From contig NZ_VWSH01000003.1 in NCBI RefSeq assembly GCF_008629695.1, positions 309,688-373,687 of the forward strand: a stretch of DNA of 64,000 nucleotides. Direction: 5' to 3'. The position numbers and the translations under genes are program-made. Below are positions 9,256 to 17,980 of the stretch, piece by piece. Numbering within the stretch: the stretch's first letter is position 1; each line of letters opens with the position of its first letter. This stretch comes from Taibaiella lutea. GTDB taxonomy: Bacteria; Bacteroidota; Bacteroidia; Chitinophagales; Chitinophagaceae. The notes under the pieces are model-generated. The model saw only the letters and a list, made by a program, of their open reading frames with translations. It was not told the origin of the DNA and did not search any database.

Positions 9256-10410
9256 ATGAGTTCATTATTTGACAATCAGGTACCATTAATGAAACCCTGG
9301 CTTGACGAGGAAGAGTGGTATGCCATGAAAGACGTAATTCTTAGTGGCTGGGTAAGTCAGGGGCCTAAAGTAAAAGAATTCGAGCAAAAAGTAGCAGCTT
9401 ATATCGGCGTAAAACATGCCGTTGCTATGAATGCATGCACTTCTGCCATGCACATTGCCATGAAAATTGCAGGTGTAAAATATGGCGATGAAGTTATTGT
9501 AGCAGATTCCACCTGCATGGCAAATGTAAATGCCATCAATATGGCGGGAGCCGTCCCTGTGTTTGTAGATATTGATCCGGACACTTACAACATTGATCCG
9601 AAACTTATTGAAGCAAAAATCACATCAAAAACCAAAGTCATTATGAACATTGACCAGATTGGTCTGTCTAATGATTTGGATGCATTGAAAGCTATTTGTG
9701 ATAAACATAACCTGACTTTGTTAGACGATGCTGCCACCGCTTTCGGAGGAAAATATAAAGGCAAATTTTTAGGTAATCATAATGTTATGGCAACCTATAG
9801 TTTTCATCCGCGTAAGATGATTACAACGGGCGAAGGCGGCATGTTGGTTACCGACAACGATGATATTGCAGAACAAGCGCGTATTCTTCGTGCTACCGGT
9901 GCTTCTGTTTCCGATTTGGACAGACATAAAGCAAAAGGCCTGATTCTTCAGAAATATTACGACAGCGGCTATAACTACAGAATGACCGATATGCAAGCTG
10001 CTATGGGTATTGTGCAATTGACCAAGATTGATGCAATGCTGGAACAACGCAAGTATCAGGCAGAATATTATAATCAGCATCTTGCAGCAATTTCAGATTT
10101 ACAACTGCCTTTTGTTCCTGAATATGCCGACCCGGCATGGTCTTCTTACTGTATTAAAATAAAACCGGAATCAAAGAAAACAGTACAGGAAGTGCTGCAA
10201 ACATTGGCTGCAGCAAATATATCTGCACGCTTTGGCATTCAGCCTTTGCATCAGGAGCCATATTTTGAAAATCAGAATTATAAAGACGAAGATTTTCCTG
10301 TAAGCTGTACCGTTGCAGATCAAACATTTTTTGTGCCTATTTATCCGGGCATGACTGAGCAGCAGCAGCAACACATTGTTCAGACCTTAAAGCAAATCTT
10401 TCAGTCCTGA
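9256..10410 (+). CDS. DegT/DnrJ/EryC1/StrS-family PLP aminotransferase 2
   Basis: 384 aa, full length. The PLP lysine is K187 in SFHPRKMITTGEGG, the Asp pair is in LLDDAAT (about 155-161), and YNYRMTDMQAA is the conserved later motif. The N-terminal LSGWVSQGPKV motif is typical of the perosamine or PglE-like 4-aminotransferase branch, so a 4-keto-6-deoxy sugar substrate is plausible. Placement right after the NeuD/PglD-like acyltransferase fits a PglE/PglD pair. Its stop overlaps the start of the following glycosyltransferase by one base (TGATG). Confidence 0.9.
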   Translation: MSSLFDNQVPLMKPWLDEEEWYAMKDVILSGWVSQGPKVKEFEQKVAAYIGVKHAVAMNACTSAMHIAMKIAGVKYGDEVIVADSTCMANVNAINMAGAVPVFVDIDPDTYNIDPKLIEAKITSKTKVIMNIDQIGLSNDLDALKAICDKHNLTLLDDAATAFGGKYKGKFLGNHNVMATYSFHPRKMITTGEGGMLVTDNDDIAEQARILRATGASVSDLDRHKAKGLILQKYYDSGYNYRMTDMQAAMGIVQLTKIDAMLEQRKYQAEYYNQHLAAISDLQLPFVPEYADPAWSSYCIKIKPESKKTVQEVLQTLAAANISARFGIQPLHQEPYFENQNYKDEDFPVSCTVADQTFFVPIYPGMTEQQQQHIVQTLKQIFQS

Positions 10411-11153
10411 TGCAAGAAAAATCCAACATTGGTTTAAGCCTGGTGATACCTATCTACAATGAAGAAAAACTTGTGGAAGAAGCCTTGCGCAACTGCATCA
10501 CACAATTGGATAAAGACTTTGCAGATTATGAAATCATAGTGGTGGATGATGGCAGCAAGGACAATACTTCTGCAATTTTAAAAGAGAAATTCTCTGCTCA
10601 ACCCAACATTGTTTTTTTGCCAAACCATATCAATCTCAATCAGGGCATTTCGGTTCAAAGAGGATTTGCGGTGGCTCAAAAAGAGTTCGTGGTATTTAAT
10701 GGCATTGACCTCCCCTTGGCTATAAGCGAAATACGGACTTTGCTTGAAACCATCGGCGATGCAGATTTGCTGGTTTTGGAACGTAAAATATACGCAGGCG
10801 CCACATCCTGGCGATTGGTGACTTCCAATGTCAATTTCTTTATCCGCAAAATGCTGTTCCCGATTCTCACAAAAGGTTTGAAGGACATGAATTTCACGCA
10901 GATTTACCGGCAAAACATTATTAAAACAGTATTGCCCTTAGCCAAAAGTCCCGCTTTTACTACACCGGAAATGATTATGCGCGGAAAGATTAATGGCTTT
11001 AAAGTAGAAACACGTACCATTGAATTTCATGCACGTAAACATGGTTCAGGCTCATTAGGTAAATTGCATGATATTTTATGGACTATTTACGATATGTTCC
11101 GTTTCAGGTATCTGCTATGGATAGGCCTGGATGTACACGGAAAGGTTAAATAA
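10410..11153 (+). CDS. Glycosyltransferase family 2 (polyprenyl-phosphate sugar synthase-like)
   Basis: 247 aa. The GT-A fold start SLVIPIYNEEKLVEEAL (about 10-26) and the EIIVVDDGSKDNTSAIL block are diagnostic. A DXD-like position falls at FNGIDLPLA. The length and the final RKHGSGSL and FRFRYLLW segments resemble dolichyl/undecaprenyl-phosphate mannose or glucose synthases without the C-terminal membrane pair. It may transfer the cluster's sugar to a lipid carrier or a growing glycan. Start and stop overlap shows translational coupling to aminotransferase 2. Confidence 0.8.
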   Translation: MQEKSNIGLSLVIPIYNEEKLVEEALRNCITQLDKDFADYEIIVVDDGSKDNTSAILKEKFSAQPNIVFLPNHINLNQGISVQRGFAVAQKEFVVFNGIDLPLAISEIRTLLETIGDADLLVLERKIYAGATSWRLVTSNVNFFIRKMLFPILTKGLKDMNFTQIYRQNIIKTVLPLAKSPAFTTPEMIMRGKINGFKVETRTIEFHARKHGSGSLGKLHDILWTIYDMFRFRYLLWIGLDVHGKVK

Positions 11154-11179
11154 GAAACACAATTTTTAATTTTTACAGT

Positions 11180-12154
11180 ATGAATATAATTGAGAACAGT
11201 ACCATTTTAGTTACAGGGGGCGCAGGTTTCATCGGTTCTTATGTAACAGAGGAGTTATTGCTGCACAAACCTAAGAAGATTCTTATCATCGATAATTTTA
11301 TCAGAGGCTCTATGGCCAACATGGTTAATTTCTATGATAATCCTGTTGTTGAATTTCACGAAGGCGATATCAGGGACAATGAATTACTGGAAAGCTGCAT
11401 TGCTCAGTCAGACTATGTTTTTCATATGGCTGCGTTGAGAATTAATTCCTGTGCTGCCGACCAGATACAAGGTTATGATGTGATGATGAATGCGACTTTC
11501 AATGTTGCAAATCTTTGCGTTAAACATAAAATCAAGAAAGTCATTTACAGTTCTTCCGCTTCCGTATATGGCCTTGCGCAAAATTTCCCGACACCTGAAA
11601 CGGACAATCCATATAATAACCAGACCTTTTATGGCGCGGCAAAAATGTGGGGTGAACAATTATTCAGAAGTTATAAATTCATGCATAACCTTGACTACGT
11701 AGCTTTACGCTATTTCAATGTTTATGGCGAACGCATGGACACCGACGGAAAATATACCGAGGTGATGATTAAATGGCTGGACTGCATAAGGGATAACAAG
11801 CAACCGGCAATCTTTGGCGATGGCAAAGATTCAATGGATTTTGTACACGTTAAGGATGTGGCACATTCCAACATACTTGCATTATTGGCCGATGTTACAG
11901 ACGAAGCCTTCAATGTAGGCGACCAGATTGAAACAAGCTTGCTTGAGTTATTGGAAACCTTGCTTAAAGTAAATAACAGCCAATTGGAACCTGTATTTAA
12001 AGAAGCAAATAGTGTCAATCCGGTTTCAAGAAGACTGGCAGACATCAGCAAAGCACAAAAATTATTAGGCTATCAGCCGTCTATATCATTGTCCGAAGGC
12101 CTGAAAAGCCTGACACAATGGTATTTTGAATTACAAAAAGAAAAGCAGGACTAA
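11180..12154 (+). CDS. NAD-dependent nucleotide-sugar epimerase/dehydratase (extended SDR)
   Basis: 324 aa, the usual size of the GalE/RmlB-like superfamily. The Rossmann motif TGGAGFIGS is at 12-20, the catalytic Ser lies in YSSSASVYG (about 123-131), and the Tyr-x3-Lys pair is Y151/K155 in YGAAK. The NVYGERM motif follows near 188. It probably epimerises or dehydrates an NDP-sugar used by the adjacent aminotransferases. The substrate cannot be resolved by eye. It is separated from the preceding GT2 gene by 26 bp containing an A/T-rich leader. Confidence 0.87.
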   Translation: MNIIENSTILVTGGAGFIGSYVTEELLLHKPKKILIIDNFIRGSMANMVNFYDNPVVEFHEGDIRDNELLESCIAQSDYVFHMAALRINSCAADQIQGYDVMMNATFNVANLCVKHKIKKVIYSSSASVYGLAQNFPTPETDNPYNNQTFYGAAKMWGEQLFRSYKFMHNLDYVALRYFNVYGERMDTDGKYTEVMIKWLDCIRDNKQPAIFGDGKDSMDFVHVKDVAHSNILALLADVTDEAFNVGDQIETSLLELLETLLKVNNSQLEPVFKEANSVNPVSRRLADISKAQKLLGYQPSISLSEGLKSLTQWYFELQKEKQD

Positions 12155-12155
12155 A

Positions 12156-13277
12156 ATGATTCCTATAGCAAAACCATACATGAACGCTGAAGAAGCGCAA
12201 CGGGCATACGATACCATACTTTCGGGCTGGATTACACAAGGCCCTATGGTAAAGGCTTTTGAAGATAAATTTGCAGCATATACCGGAGCAGTTCATGCTG
12301 TGGCAGTTTCCAATTGCACTACGGCTTTGCATCTTGCAATGATTGTTGCCGGCATCGGGGAAGGCGACGAAGTTATCTGCCCTTCCATGAGCTATATAGC
12401 CACGGCAAATTCTATTAAATATGTAAATGCAATTCCTGTTTTTGCAGAAGTGAACGAGCATTACAATCTTGATGTTGAAGATGTAAAAAAGAGAATTACA
12501 CCAAAAACGAAAGCGATATTACTGGTGCACCAGATAGGCATGCCTGCTGATATTGATGCGTTTAAAGACTTGTGTAAGGAAAAGAATTTATTGTTGATTG
12601 AGGATGCTGCCTGCGGCATCGGTTCGGCTTATAAAGGTGCAAAGATTGGTTCGCATTCCGACTTGGTTTGCTTCTCTTTCCATCCGCGAAAGATTGTTAC
12701 AACCGGTGACGGTGGCATGATTACAACTAATAATGCCGCATTTGCTGAAAGGCTTCGTCTGCTGCGCCAGCATGGTATGTCTGTCAATGACAGGGAAAGA
12801 CATTTATCCAAGAAAATAGTGTTTGAAGAACATGTGGAAGTCGGGTATAATTATAGAATGACAGATATACAGGCAAGTGTAGGCATTGCACAAATGGATA
12901 AGCTTGATGAGATCATCGGGGGCAGAAGAGCTATTGCCGATATTTACCTGAAAGAACTTAAAGATATTGCAGGCATAAGATTACCGCATGAGGCTGATGG
13001 TTATTTTACCAACTGGCAATCTTTCAGCATTTACATAAAGCCCGAATGTAAAGTCAGCAGGAATGAATTAATGGAACTTTTGCTTGAAGATGGTATTTCA
13101 TCAAGGAGAGGCATTATGACTTCACACCGTGAAAAGGCTTATGAATATATGTCTCCGGTAAGTTTACCCGTGTCTGAAGATTTGTGCGACAGAAGCATTA
13201 TCATCCCGTTATATTATCCGATGGAGCAAAGTGATGTTTATAAAGTAATTGAAGCGATAAAGAAATTTGTCGGTTAG
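12156..13277 (+). CDS. DegT/DnrJ/EryC1/StrS-family PLP aminotransferase 3
   Basis: 373 aa from the ATG at 12156. An in-frame TTG at 12126 would overlap the SDR gene and add ten unlikely residues. The PLP lysine is K179 in SFHPRKIVTTGDGG, the Asp is in LIEDAACG, and YNYRMTDIQAS is the later motif. It is clearly related to aminotransferase 2 (both carry LSGW, TQGP or SQGP, and SFHPRK), so two paralogous enzymes of the same branch sit 1.7 kb apart. It ends the cluster and is followed by a strong terminator hairpin. Confidence 0.9.
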   Translation: MIPIAKPYMNAEEAQRAYDTILSGWITQGPMVKAFEDKFAAYTGAVHAVAVSNCTTALHLAMIVAGIGEGDEVICPSMSYIATANSIKYVNAIPVFAEVNEHYNLDVEDVKKRITPKTKAILLVHQIGMPADIDAFKDLCKEKNLLLIEDAACGIGSAYKGAKIGSHSDLVCFSFHPRKIVTTGDGGMITTNNAAFAERLRLLRQHGMSVNDRERHLSKKIVFEEHVEVGYNYRMTDIQASVGIAQMDKLDEIIGGRRAIADIYLKELKDIAGIRLPHEADGYFTNWQSFSIYIKPECKVSRNELMELLLEDGISSRRGIMTSHREKAYEYMSPVSLPVSEDLCDRSIIIPLYYPMEQSDVYKVIEAIKKFVG

Positions 13278-13294
13278 TTTTATTCCTTCAGCAT

Positions 13295-13334
13295 CCCCAT
13301 AAGTTTTAATAGCTTATGGGGTTTGTTGTTTTTA
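13295..13334 (+). terminator. Rho-independent terminator of the glycan cluster
   Basis: Perfect 9-bp stem CCCCATAAG / CTTATGGGG (13295-13303 and 13313-13321) with a 9-nt loop, followed by a T-rich tail TTTGTTGTTTTT. It lies 17 bp after the last aminotransferase stop. Confidence 0.85.
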
Positions 13335-13373
13335 TGATATTTTTGTTTGAAATTATTTTAATACTCTGTATTT

Positions 13374-15572
13374 ATGGAAATGACTACCTCCGGTCAATGG
13401 CAAAAAATATTTTGGATAACGCTGGGCGTAATTTTTATTTACTGCCTTTTTGTTGTGCCTCATTACGGTATCACCGGTGATGAAGTTACTCAATGGAAAT
13501 ACGGGCATTGGGTTTGGGATTACATGAAATCCTTTGGCAGCAACAAGACAATGGAAATACCCAAAGAATTGATCGGCAAAACGTATTCTTATAATGAAGT
13601 CTTCGATTCCCCGCTAAAATATTATGGCGGCTTCTACGACGGTATTGCCGCTATGCTGATTGATATCTTTAACCCGAAAGATGAATTTCTCGTTCGCCAT
13701 TACTGGAACATGATTTTCGGCTTTGCAGGTTTGATATTCGGTGGTTTGCTTGCCAAAGAATTTGCAGGATGGCGTGCGGCTTTCATCGCGGTTATATTTA
13801 TGGTTTTCACGCCTCGCTTTTTTGGCGAGATCTTTAATAATCCAAAAGATATTCCATTCGCAACAGGCTATCTGGCGGCTTTGCTTTGTACTGTAAAATG
13901 GTTAAAAGCATTAGATACCGATACGCTCAACTGGAAGAAAACCATTTGGCTGGGGCTTTCTATAGCGCTTGCAATAAGTGTGCGTGTGGGCGGTATTCTG
14001 GTAATTGCTTATTTAGGCATGTTTTACCTTGCCGAAATGTATCGCATCAAAGGCTTTGGTACCAAGCTTTTTGGCAAAAGCCTGAAACATATTATTGTAG
14101 CTGTCGTTATTGGCTGGATAGGTTCTTGTTTATTCTGGCCATATGCTTTGGACAATATTATAGGTAACCCTATAGAAGCAGTTAAGAAAATGAGCGCATA
14201 TCCTTTGGCAATCAGGTCTCTTTACGACGGACAGCTTCAAAGCATTGCCACTATGATATATGATGATGCAGGGAAACCGGTTTCTGGTACATTCAATTTA
14301 CCTTCCACCTACTTACTGAACTGGCTTGGAATGGGTATGCCTTTGTTTGTCCTTATTACTTTTATAGGCTCTTTCTTCTACGGGTATAAGTACACCAAAA
14401 CAAATAAAAACAGTTATTACTTACTGCTCATCTTCGCAACCATATTTCCGGTATTCTATATTATTTATAAAAAGTCTGTTGTGTACGACGGCATCCGTCA
14501 TATCCTGTTTGTACTGCCGGTAATGTCCATTCTGGGCGCTTTATTCTTTGATTATATCATTGAAATGTTTTCAGGGAAAAAAGCTGTTCAATATGCCGTT
14601 GTGGGAATAACCGTAATATTAATTGCCTTACCTGCAAGGTTCATGTTTGCCAATCATCCGAATGAATACATTTATTTTAATGAGCTGAAAGGCGGCATCA
14701 AAGGAGCCTATGGTAACTACGAAACGGATTACTATTTCAATTCATTGAAAGAAGGATTCAACTGGCTAAAGGAAAATAAATTAAAAGATTTTAAACCTAC
14801 GCCCGGTCATGACTCTATACTACTCGCGTCCAATATACCCGACATGATGAACCAGTACGTGAATATTTCGGGATTGCCGATCAAATTTATATATGTGCGT
14901 TATTACCAACGTGGCGAATCTGATTGGGATTACGGGATATTTGTAAGCCGCTTTCTGGATAAGGAACAATTGCAAAATGGTTATTTCCCGGGAGCAAAAC
15001 CTTTGCATATTGTAGAAGCAGACGGCGTTCCATTGAGTACTATTCAGGCCAACGACCCGGAGCGCAATATACTTAAAGGACAGGAGGCGACGAAAGCCAA
15101 TAATGATACTTTGGCTATGCAATATTTTGAGAAGGCTGTAGCTTATGATTCCAAAGATATAGAAGCATTGCGGAATCTTGCTATTACTGCGTTCCAGCTT
15201 GGCGATAAACAAAAAGCTATTGATGCCATTGGCAAAGCTTATGCTATTTCAAGTTTAGATATCAGCACTGCAAACTACGCAGGCATGATTTACCTGCAAT
15301 CAGGCGATGCCAATAAAGCGCTTCAGGTATTCAGTAAATTAACCGAAGACCAGCCTGATATGGCGGAAGGATGGATGGGCCTGGGACAGGCACAGGCAAC
15401 TTTGCGTAATTATCCTGCAGCCATCGAAGATATTAATACTGCGCTCAGCAAGGACTCCCGTTTTGCGCCTCAGGGTTATATGATACTTGCAGGCATTTAT
15501 CAGCAAATGGGCGATATGCAGACAGCTCAGAAATATGCTAATGCAGCACGGCAGGCAGGTGGCGGACGATGA
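13374..15572 (+). CDS. GT-C-type membrane glycosyltransferase-like protein with C-terminal TPR repeats
   Basis: 732 aa. Residues 1-430 hold about ten hydrophobic helices. The first periplasmic loop carries ITGDE, the Asp-Glu pair seen in GT-C enzymes (PMT, ArnT and related families) that use polyprenyl-phosphate sugars. Residues about 430-560 are a soluble segment, and about 565-732 form TPR-like helix pairs (NNDTLAMQYFEKAV, then EALRNLAITAFQLGDKQ). Position directly after an amino-sugar cluster suggests transfer of that sugar or assembly of surface glycan. It is separated from the cluster by a terminator, so it has its own promoter. Confidence 0.72.
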   Translation: MEMTTSGQWQKIFWITLGVIFIYCLFVVPHYGITGDEVTQWKYGHWVWDYMKSFGSNKTMEIPKELIGKTYSYNEVFDSPLKYYGGFYDGIAAMLIDIFNPKDEFLVRHYWNMIFGFAGLIFGGLLAKEFAGWRAAFIAVIFMVFTPRFFGEIFNNPKDIPFATGYLAALLCTVKWLKALDTDTLNWKKTIWLGLSIALAISVRVGGILVIAYLGMFYLAEMYRIKGFGTKLFGKSLKHIIVAVVIGWIGSCLFWPYALDNIIGNPIEAVKKMSAYPLAIRSLYDGQLQSIATMIYDDAGKPVSGTFNLPSTYLLNWLGMGMPLFVLITFIGSFFYGYKYTKTNKNSYYLLLIFATIFPVFYIIYKKSVVYDGIRHILFVLPVMSILGALFFDYIIEMFSGKKAVQYAVVGITVILIALPARFMFANHPNEYIYFNELKGGIKGAYGNYETDYYFNSLKEGFNWLKENKLKDFKPTPGHDSILLASNIPDMMNQYVNISGLPIKFIYVRYYQRGESDWDYGIFVSRFLDKEQLQNGYFPGAKPLHIVEADGVPLSTIQANDPERNILKGQEATKANNDTLAMQYFEKAVAYDSKDIEALRNLAITAFQLGDKQKAIDAIGKAYAISSLDISTANYAGMIYLQSGDANKALQVFSKLTEDQPDMAEGWMGLGQAQATLRNYPAAIEDINTALSKDSRFAPQGYMILAGIYQQMGDMQTAQKYANAARQAGGGR

Positions 15573-15590
15573 AAGAAATGATTATGATAT

Positions 15591-15633
15591 AAAAAGCAGA
15601 GAGGCGTTGCAATGCAACGCCTCTCTGCTTTTT
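15591..15633. terminator. Bidirectional terminator made of a long GC-rich palindrome
   Basis: Perfect inverted repeat of 21 bp per arm around one central base. The left arm is AAAAAGCAGAGAGGCGTTGC plus A. It lies between the convergent GT-C/TPR gene and the acyl-CoA ligase and gives A/T tails in both directions. Its core, GAGGCGTTGCAATGC, recurs after kmo at 22398-22430, so it belongs to a dispersed palindrome family. Confidence 0.88.
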
Positions 15634-15645
15634 ACCTACGCTGTT

Positions 15646-17439
15646 TTAAACATCTTCGCCATCATACATTGCCTCGATTTCTTTCTTGAATTTTTCGTCA
15701 ATCACTTTTCTTCTGATGGATAATTTTGGTGTCAGGATACCATTATCAATGGTCCATTCTTCAGACAATAAAGTAAATTTCTTGACCTGTTCCACATGCC
15801 CGAATTCAGGGTTATAACGATCTATTTGTTGCTGTATCATTTTTATAACGGCCTCATCCTTTATTAAATCAGCATTAGAACCCGGTACCTTATGGCCTTC
15901 GTTTTTCAGCTTGCTCCTTACATGCTCGTAATTCGGAACAATCAGTGCGCTTACAAATTTTCTGCCGGGACCAACCACCATCATCTGCTCTATGTAAGGG
16001 CTTTCACGCATTTTATTTTCTATAACCTGCGGTGCCACATACTTACCACCGGAGGTTTTGAACATTTCTTTCTTACGGTCCGTAATTTTCAAAAATTTAT
16101 TATCAACCATAATACCGATATCCCCTGTATGAAACCATCCGTCTTTAGTTATCTCTTTGGCAGTAGCTTCCGGATTTTTATAATAACCCACCATCACGTT
16201 ATTGCCTTTGCAAAGTATCTCTCCGTCTTCCGCAATTTTCACCTGCACATTCTTCAATATCGGGCCTACCGTTCCTATTCTCCTGTTTTCGCTTTCCAGA
16301 TGGTTTACACTGATTACCGGCGATGTCTCCGTCAACCCGTAACCTTCCATAATAGTTATTTGCGCAGCCGAAAAAATACGTATTAATTTCTCCGACAAAG
16401 CAGCAGAACCGCTGACTACCGCTTCTACCCTGCCTCCCAGAGCTTCACGCCATTTATTGAAGATGAGCTTATTAGCCAGTTTTAATTGTGCGCGGTAAAA
16501 AATACTTCCTTTATCATGATTATCGTATTGTCTTCCAAGATTCACGGCCCAGAAGAACATTGCTTTTTTCACACCCGTCAATTCACGGCCCTTCGCCATA
16601 ATACGCTCATACACTTTCTCCAGCAAGCGGGGCACACAGGTAAACACCATCGGTTGCACTTCACGAAGATTATCGCCTATAGTATCCATACTTTCGGCAT
16701 AATAAATACCAAGCCCGCCTTTGATGTACACGTATGTCACCATTTTTTCAAAAATATGATTCAGCGGAAGAAAGCTCAGCGCCCTGTCGTCTTTACGTGC
16801 AAAATGAAATAAGGGCGAACTGTCAATAACATTGCTCACAATATTCCTATGGCAAAGCATTACGCCTTTTGGAGCGCCTGTTGTACCTGATGTATAGATA
16901 ATAGTGGCAACCGTTTCTGAATTGATTTCACTACAGATTTTCTTTCTTTGGTCTTCCCCGTCTTCGCTTGGTTTTATCGATTCCCAATGTTCTGCACCTT
17001 TTATTTTATCAAAACTATAAATGTATTTTAAAGAAGGAATCTCGTGAAATACCGGCTGAAAACGATCGTACAACTCTTTATTTGCAATAAAAATGATTTT
17101 CACCTCGGCCTCATTCAAAATATAGGCAAAGTCCTGAGGGCTTACAGTGGGATAGATAGGTGTGAGAATAGCTCCGGTCTGTTGCACTGCCAGGTCTGTA
17201 ATAATCCACTCCGGCCTGTTGGGAGATATAATAGCTATTTTTTCCTGTAGCTCAGGATCCGAAATGTCGTTTTTTATTCCTAAAGCCAGTAAACCAGCAG
17301 CAAGATTTCTTGACCTGTTCAAAACATCTTTGCATGTAATAGTTTGCCATGCCCCGTTAATTTTTGAAGCAAGCATAATGCCGGCCGGCCTTGTTGCCAC
17401 CTGTGTTTCTACGAAATCAAATAATCTTTGCTCCTGCAT
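15646..17439 (-). CDS. Long-chain acyl-CoA synthetase (AMP-forming, FadD-like)
   Basis: 597 aa, normal for bacterial long-chain acyl-CoA synthetases of the ANL superfamily. The P-loop-like motif IYTSGTTGAPKG is near residues 185-196, GYGLTETSPV is the A5 motif, GWFHTGDIG is the A7 motif, and the C-terminal catalytic lysine region is in the segment after TDRKKE. It activates fatty acids with ATP and CoA for beta-oxidation or lipid synthesis. The start sits 39 bp downstream of a perfect 7+7 palindrome and an exact -7 box, consistent with TetR/FadR-like repression. Confidence 0.92.
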   Translation of the reverse strand: MQEQRLFDFVETQVATRPAGIMLASKINGAWQTITCKDVLNRSRNLAAGLLALGIKNDISDPELQEKIAIISPNRPEWIITDLAVQQTGAILTPIYPTVSPQDFAYILNEAEVKIIFIANKELYDRFQPVFHEIPSLKYIYSFDKIKGAEHWESIKPSEDGEDQRKKICSEINSETVATIIYTSGTTGAPKGVMLCHRNIVSNVIDSSPLFHFARKDDRALSFLPLNHIFEKMVTYVYIKGGLGIYYAESMDTIGDNLREVQPMVFTCVPRLLEKVYERIMAKGRELTGVKKAMFFWAVNLGRQYDNHDKGSIFYRAQLKLANKLIFNKWREALGGRVEAVVSGSAALSEKLIRIFSAAQITIMEGYGLTETSPVISVNHLESENRRIGTVGPILKNVQVKIAEDGEILCKGNNVMVGYYKNPEATAKEITKDGWFHTGDIGIMVDNKFLKITDRKKEMFKTSGGKYVAPQVIENKMRESPYIEQMMVVGPGRKFVSALIVPNYEHVRSKLKNEGHKVPGSNADLIKDEAVIKMIQQQIDRYNPEFGHVEQVKKFTLLSEEWTIDNGILTPKLSIRRKVIDEKFKKEIEAMYDGEDV

Positions 17440-17477
17440 GATAATGTATTTTAATCCGACTAAACCGGTTGTTGAAA

Positions 17478-17495
17478 AATGAACAAACGTTCATT
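17478..17495. promoter_or_regulatory. Putative TetR/FadR-type operator upstream of acyl-CoA ligase
   Basis: 18-bp palindrome AATGAAC-N4-GTTCATT with perfect 7-bp arms, directly downstream of a -7 box and 39 bp from the ligase start. The same architecture, AATGAAT-N4-ATTCATT, occurs at 22550-22567 upstream of the Fe-S electron-transfer gene. Operators of acyl-CoA-responsive TetR regulators such as B. subtilis FadR have similar TGAATGA half-sites. The regulator itself is not in the window. Confidence 0.6.
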
Positions 17496-17503
17496 CAAAG
17501 ATA
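17496..17503 (-). promoter_or_regulatory. -7 box TATCTTTG of the acyl-CoA ligase promoter
   Basis: Exact match to TAnnTTTG on the minus strand, abutting the palindromic operator, so the transcription start would fall inside the operator. No well-spaced -33 TTG was found. The nearest is about 26 bp upstream. Confidence 0.5.
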
Positions 17504-17630
17504 ATGGATTCATTGCATTAAATGTATATCAATATTGCAGCTATTTTATAGCATAGATTTTCATTTTGAGGAACAATTCAGGCATTTCAGATGCAGGAAA
17601 TGAAGAAATCAGGGAAGCTAAAAACCTTCA

Positions 17631-17890
17631 CCTCGTTCCGGACGAGGTTGACCTCGTGAATTACGAGGTATGGGGTCGTGAATCAGCAGGTTGACCTCGT
17701 TCCCTACGAGGTAATACCTCGTGAATTACGAGGTACAGAGTCGTGAATCAGCAGGTGGACCTCGTTCAGTACGAAGTAGTACCTCGTGAATTACGAGGTA
17801 TGGGGTCGTGAATCAGCAGGTGGACCTCGTTCAGTACGAAGTAGTACCTCGTGAATTACGAGGTATGGGGTCGTGAATCAGCAGGTGGAC
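17631..17890. repeat. 65-bp x 4 tandem repeat with nested CCTCGT-N5-ACGAGG palindromes
   Basis: The motif ACCTCGTGAATTACGAGGT starts at 17651, 17716, 17781 and 17846, exactly 65 bp apart, and the array spans 260 bp, which is 4 x 65. Each unit contains one or two CCTCGT-N5-ACGAGG hairpins plus an invariant GTCGTGAATCAGCAGGT segment. The first unit is the most diverged and the last two are nearly identical. Sixty-five is not a multiple of three, so it is not a protein repeat. Confidence 0.95.
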
Positions 17891-17980
17891 ATCTTTGGGT
17901 GTTTAAAAATCGGTTATGTATATTTGACAACAGTAACAATTATATCAAAATGTCAAGGAAAAATATAAAAATAAAAATTC

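Larger units (their letters stand above)
17440..17980. other. 541-bp gene-free region with promoter, operator and 65-bp tandem array
   Basis: Between the divergent acyl-CoA ligase and a lipoprotein gene. It holds the ligase promoter and operator near 17478-17503, about 125 bp without recognisable features, then the 65-bp repeat array (17631-17890) and an A/T-rich leader before the lipoprotein start. No plausible coding frame was found. Confidence 0.75.

Noticed and set aside
17631-17890. Possible CRISPR array
   Set aside because: The repeats are head-to-tail with no unique spacers, the period is 65 bp, and no cas gene is present.
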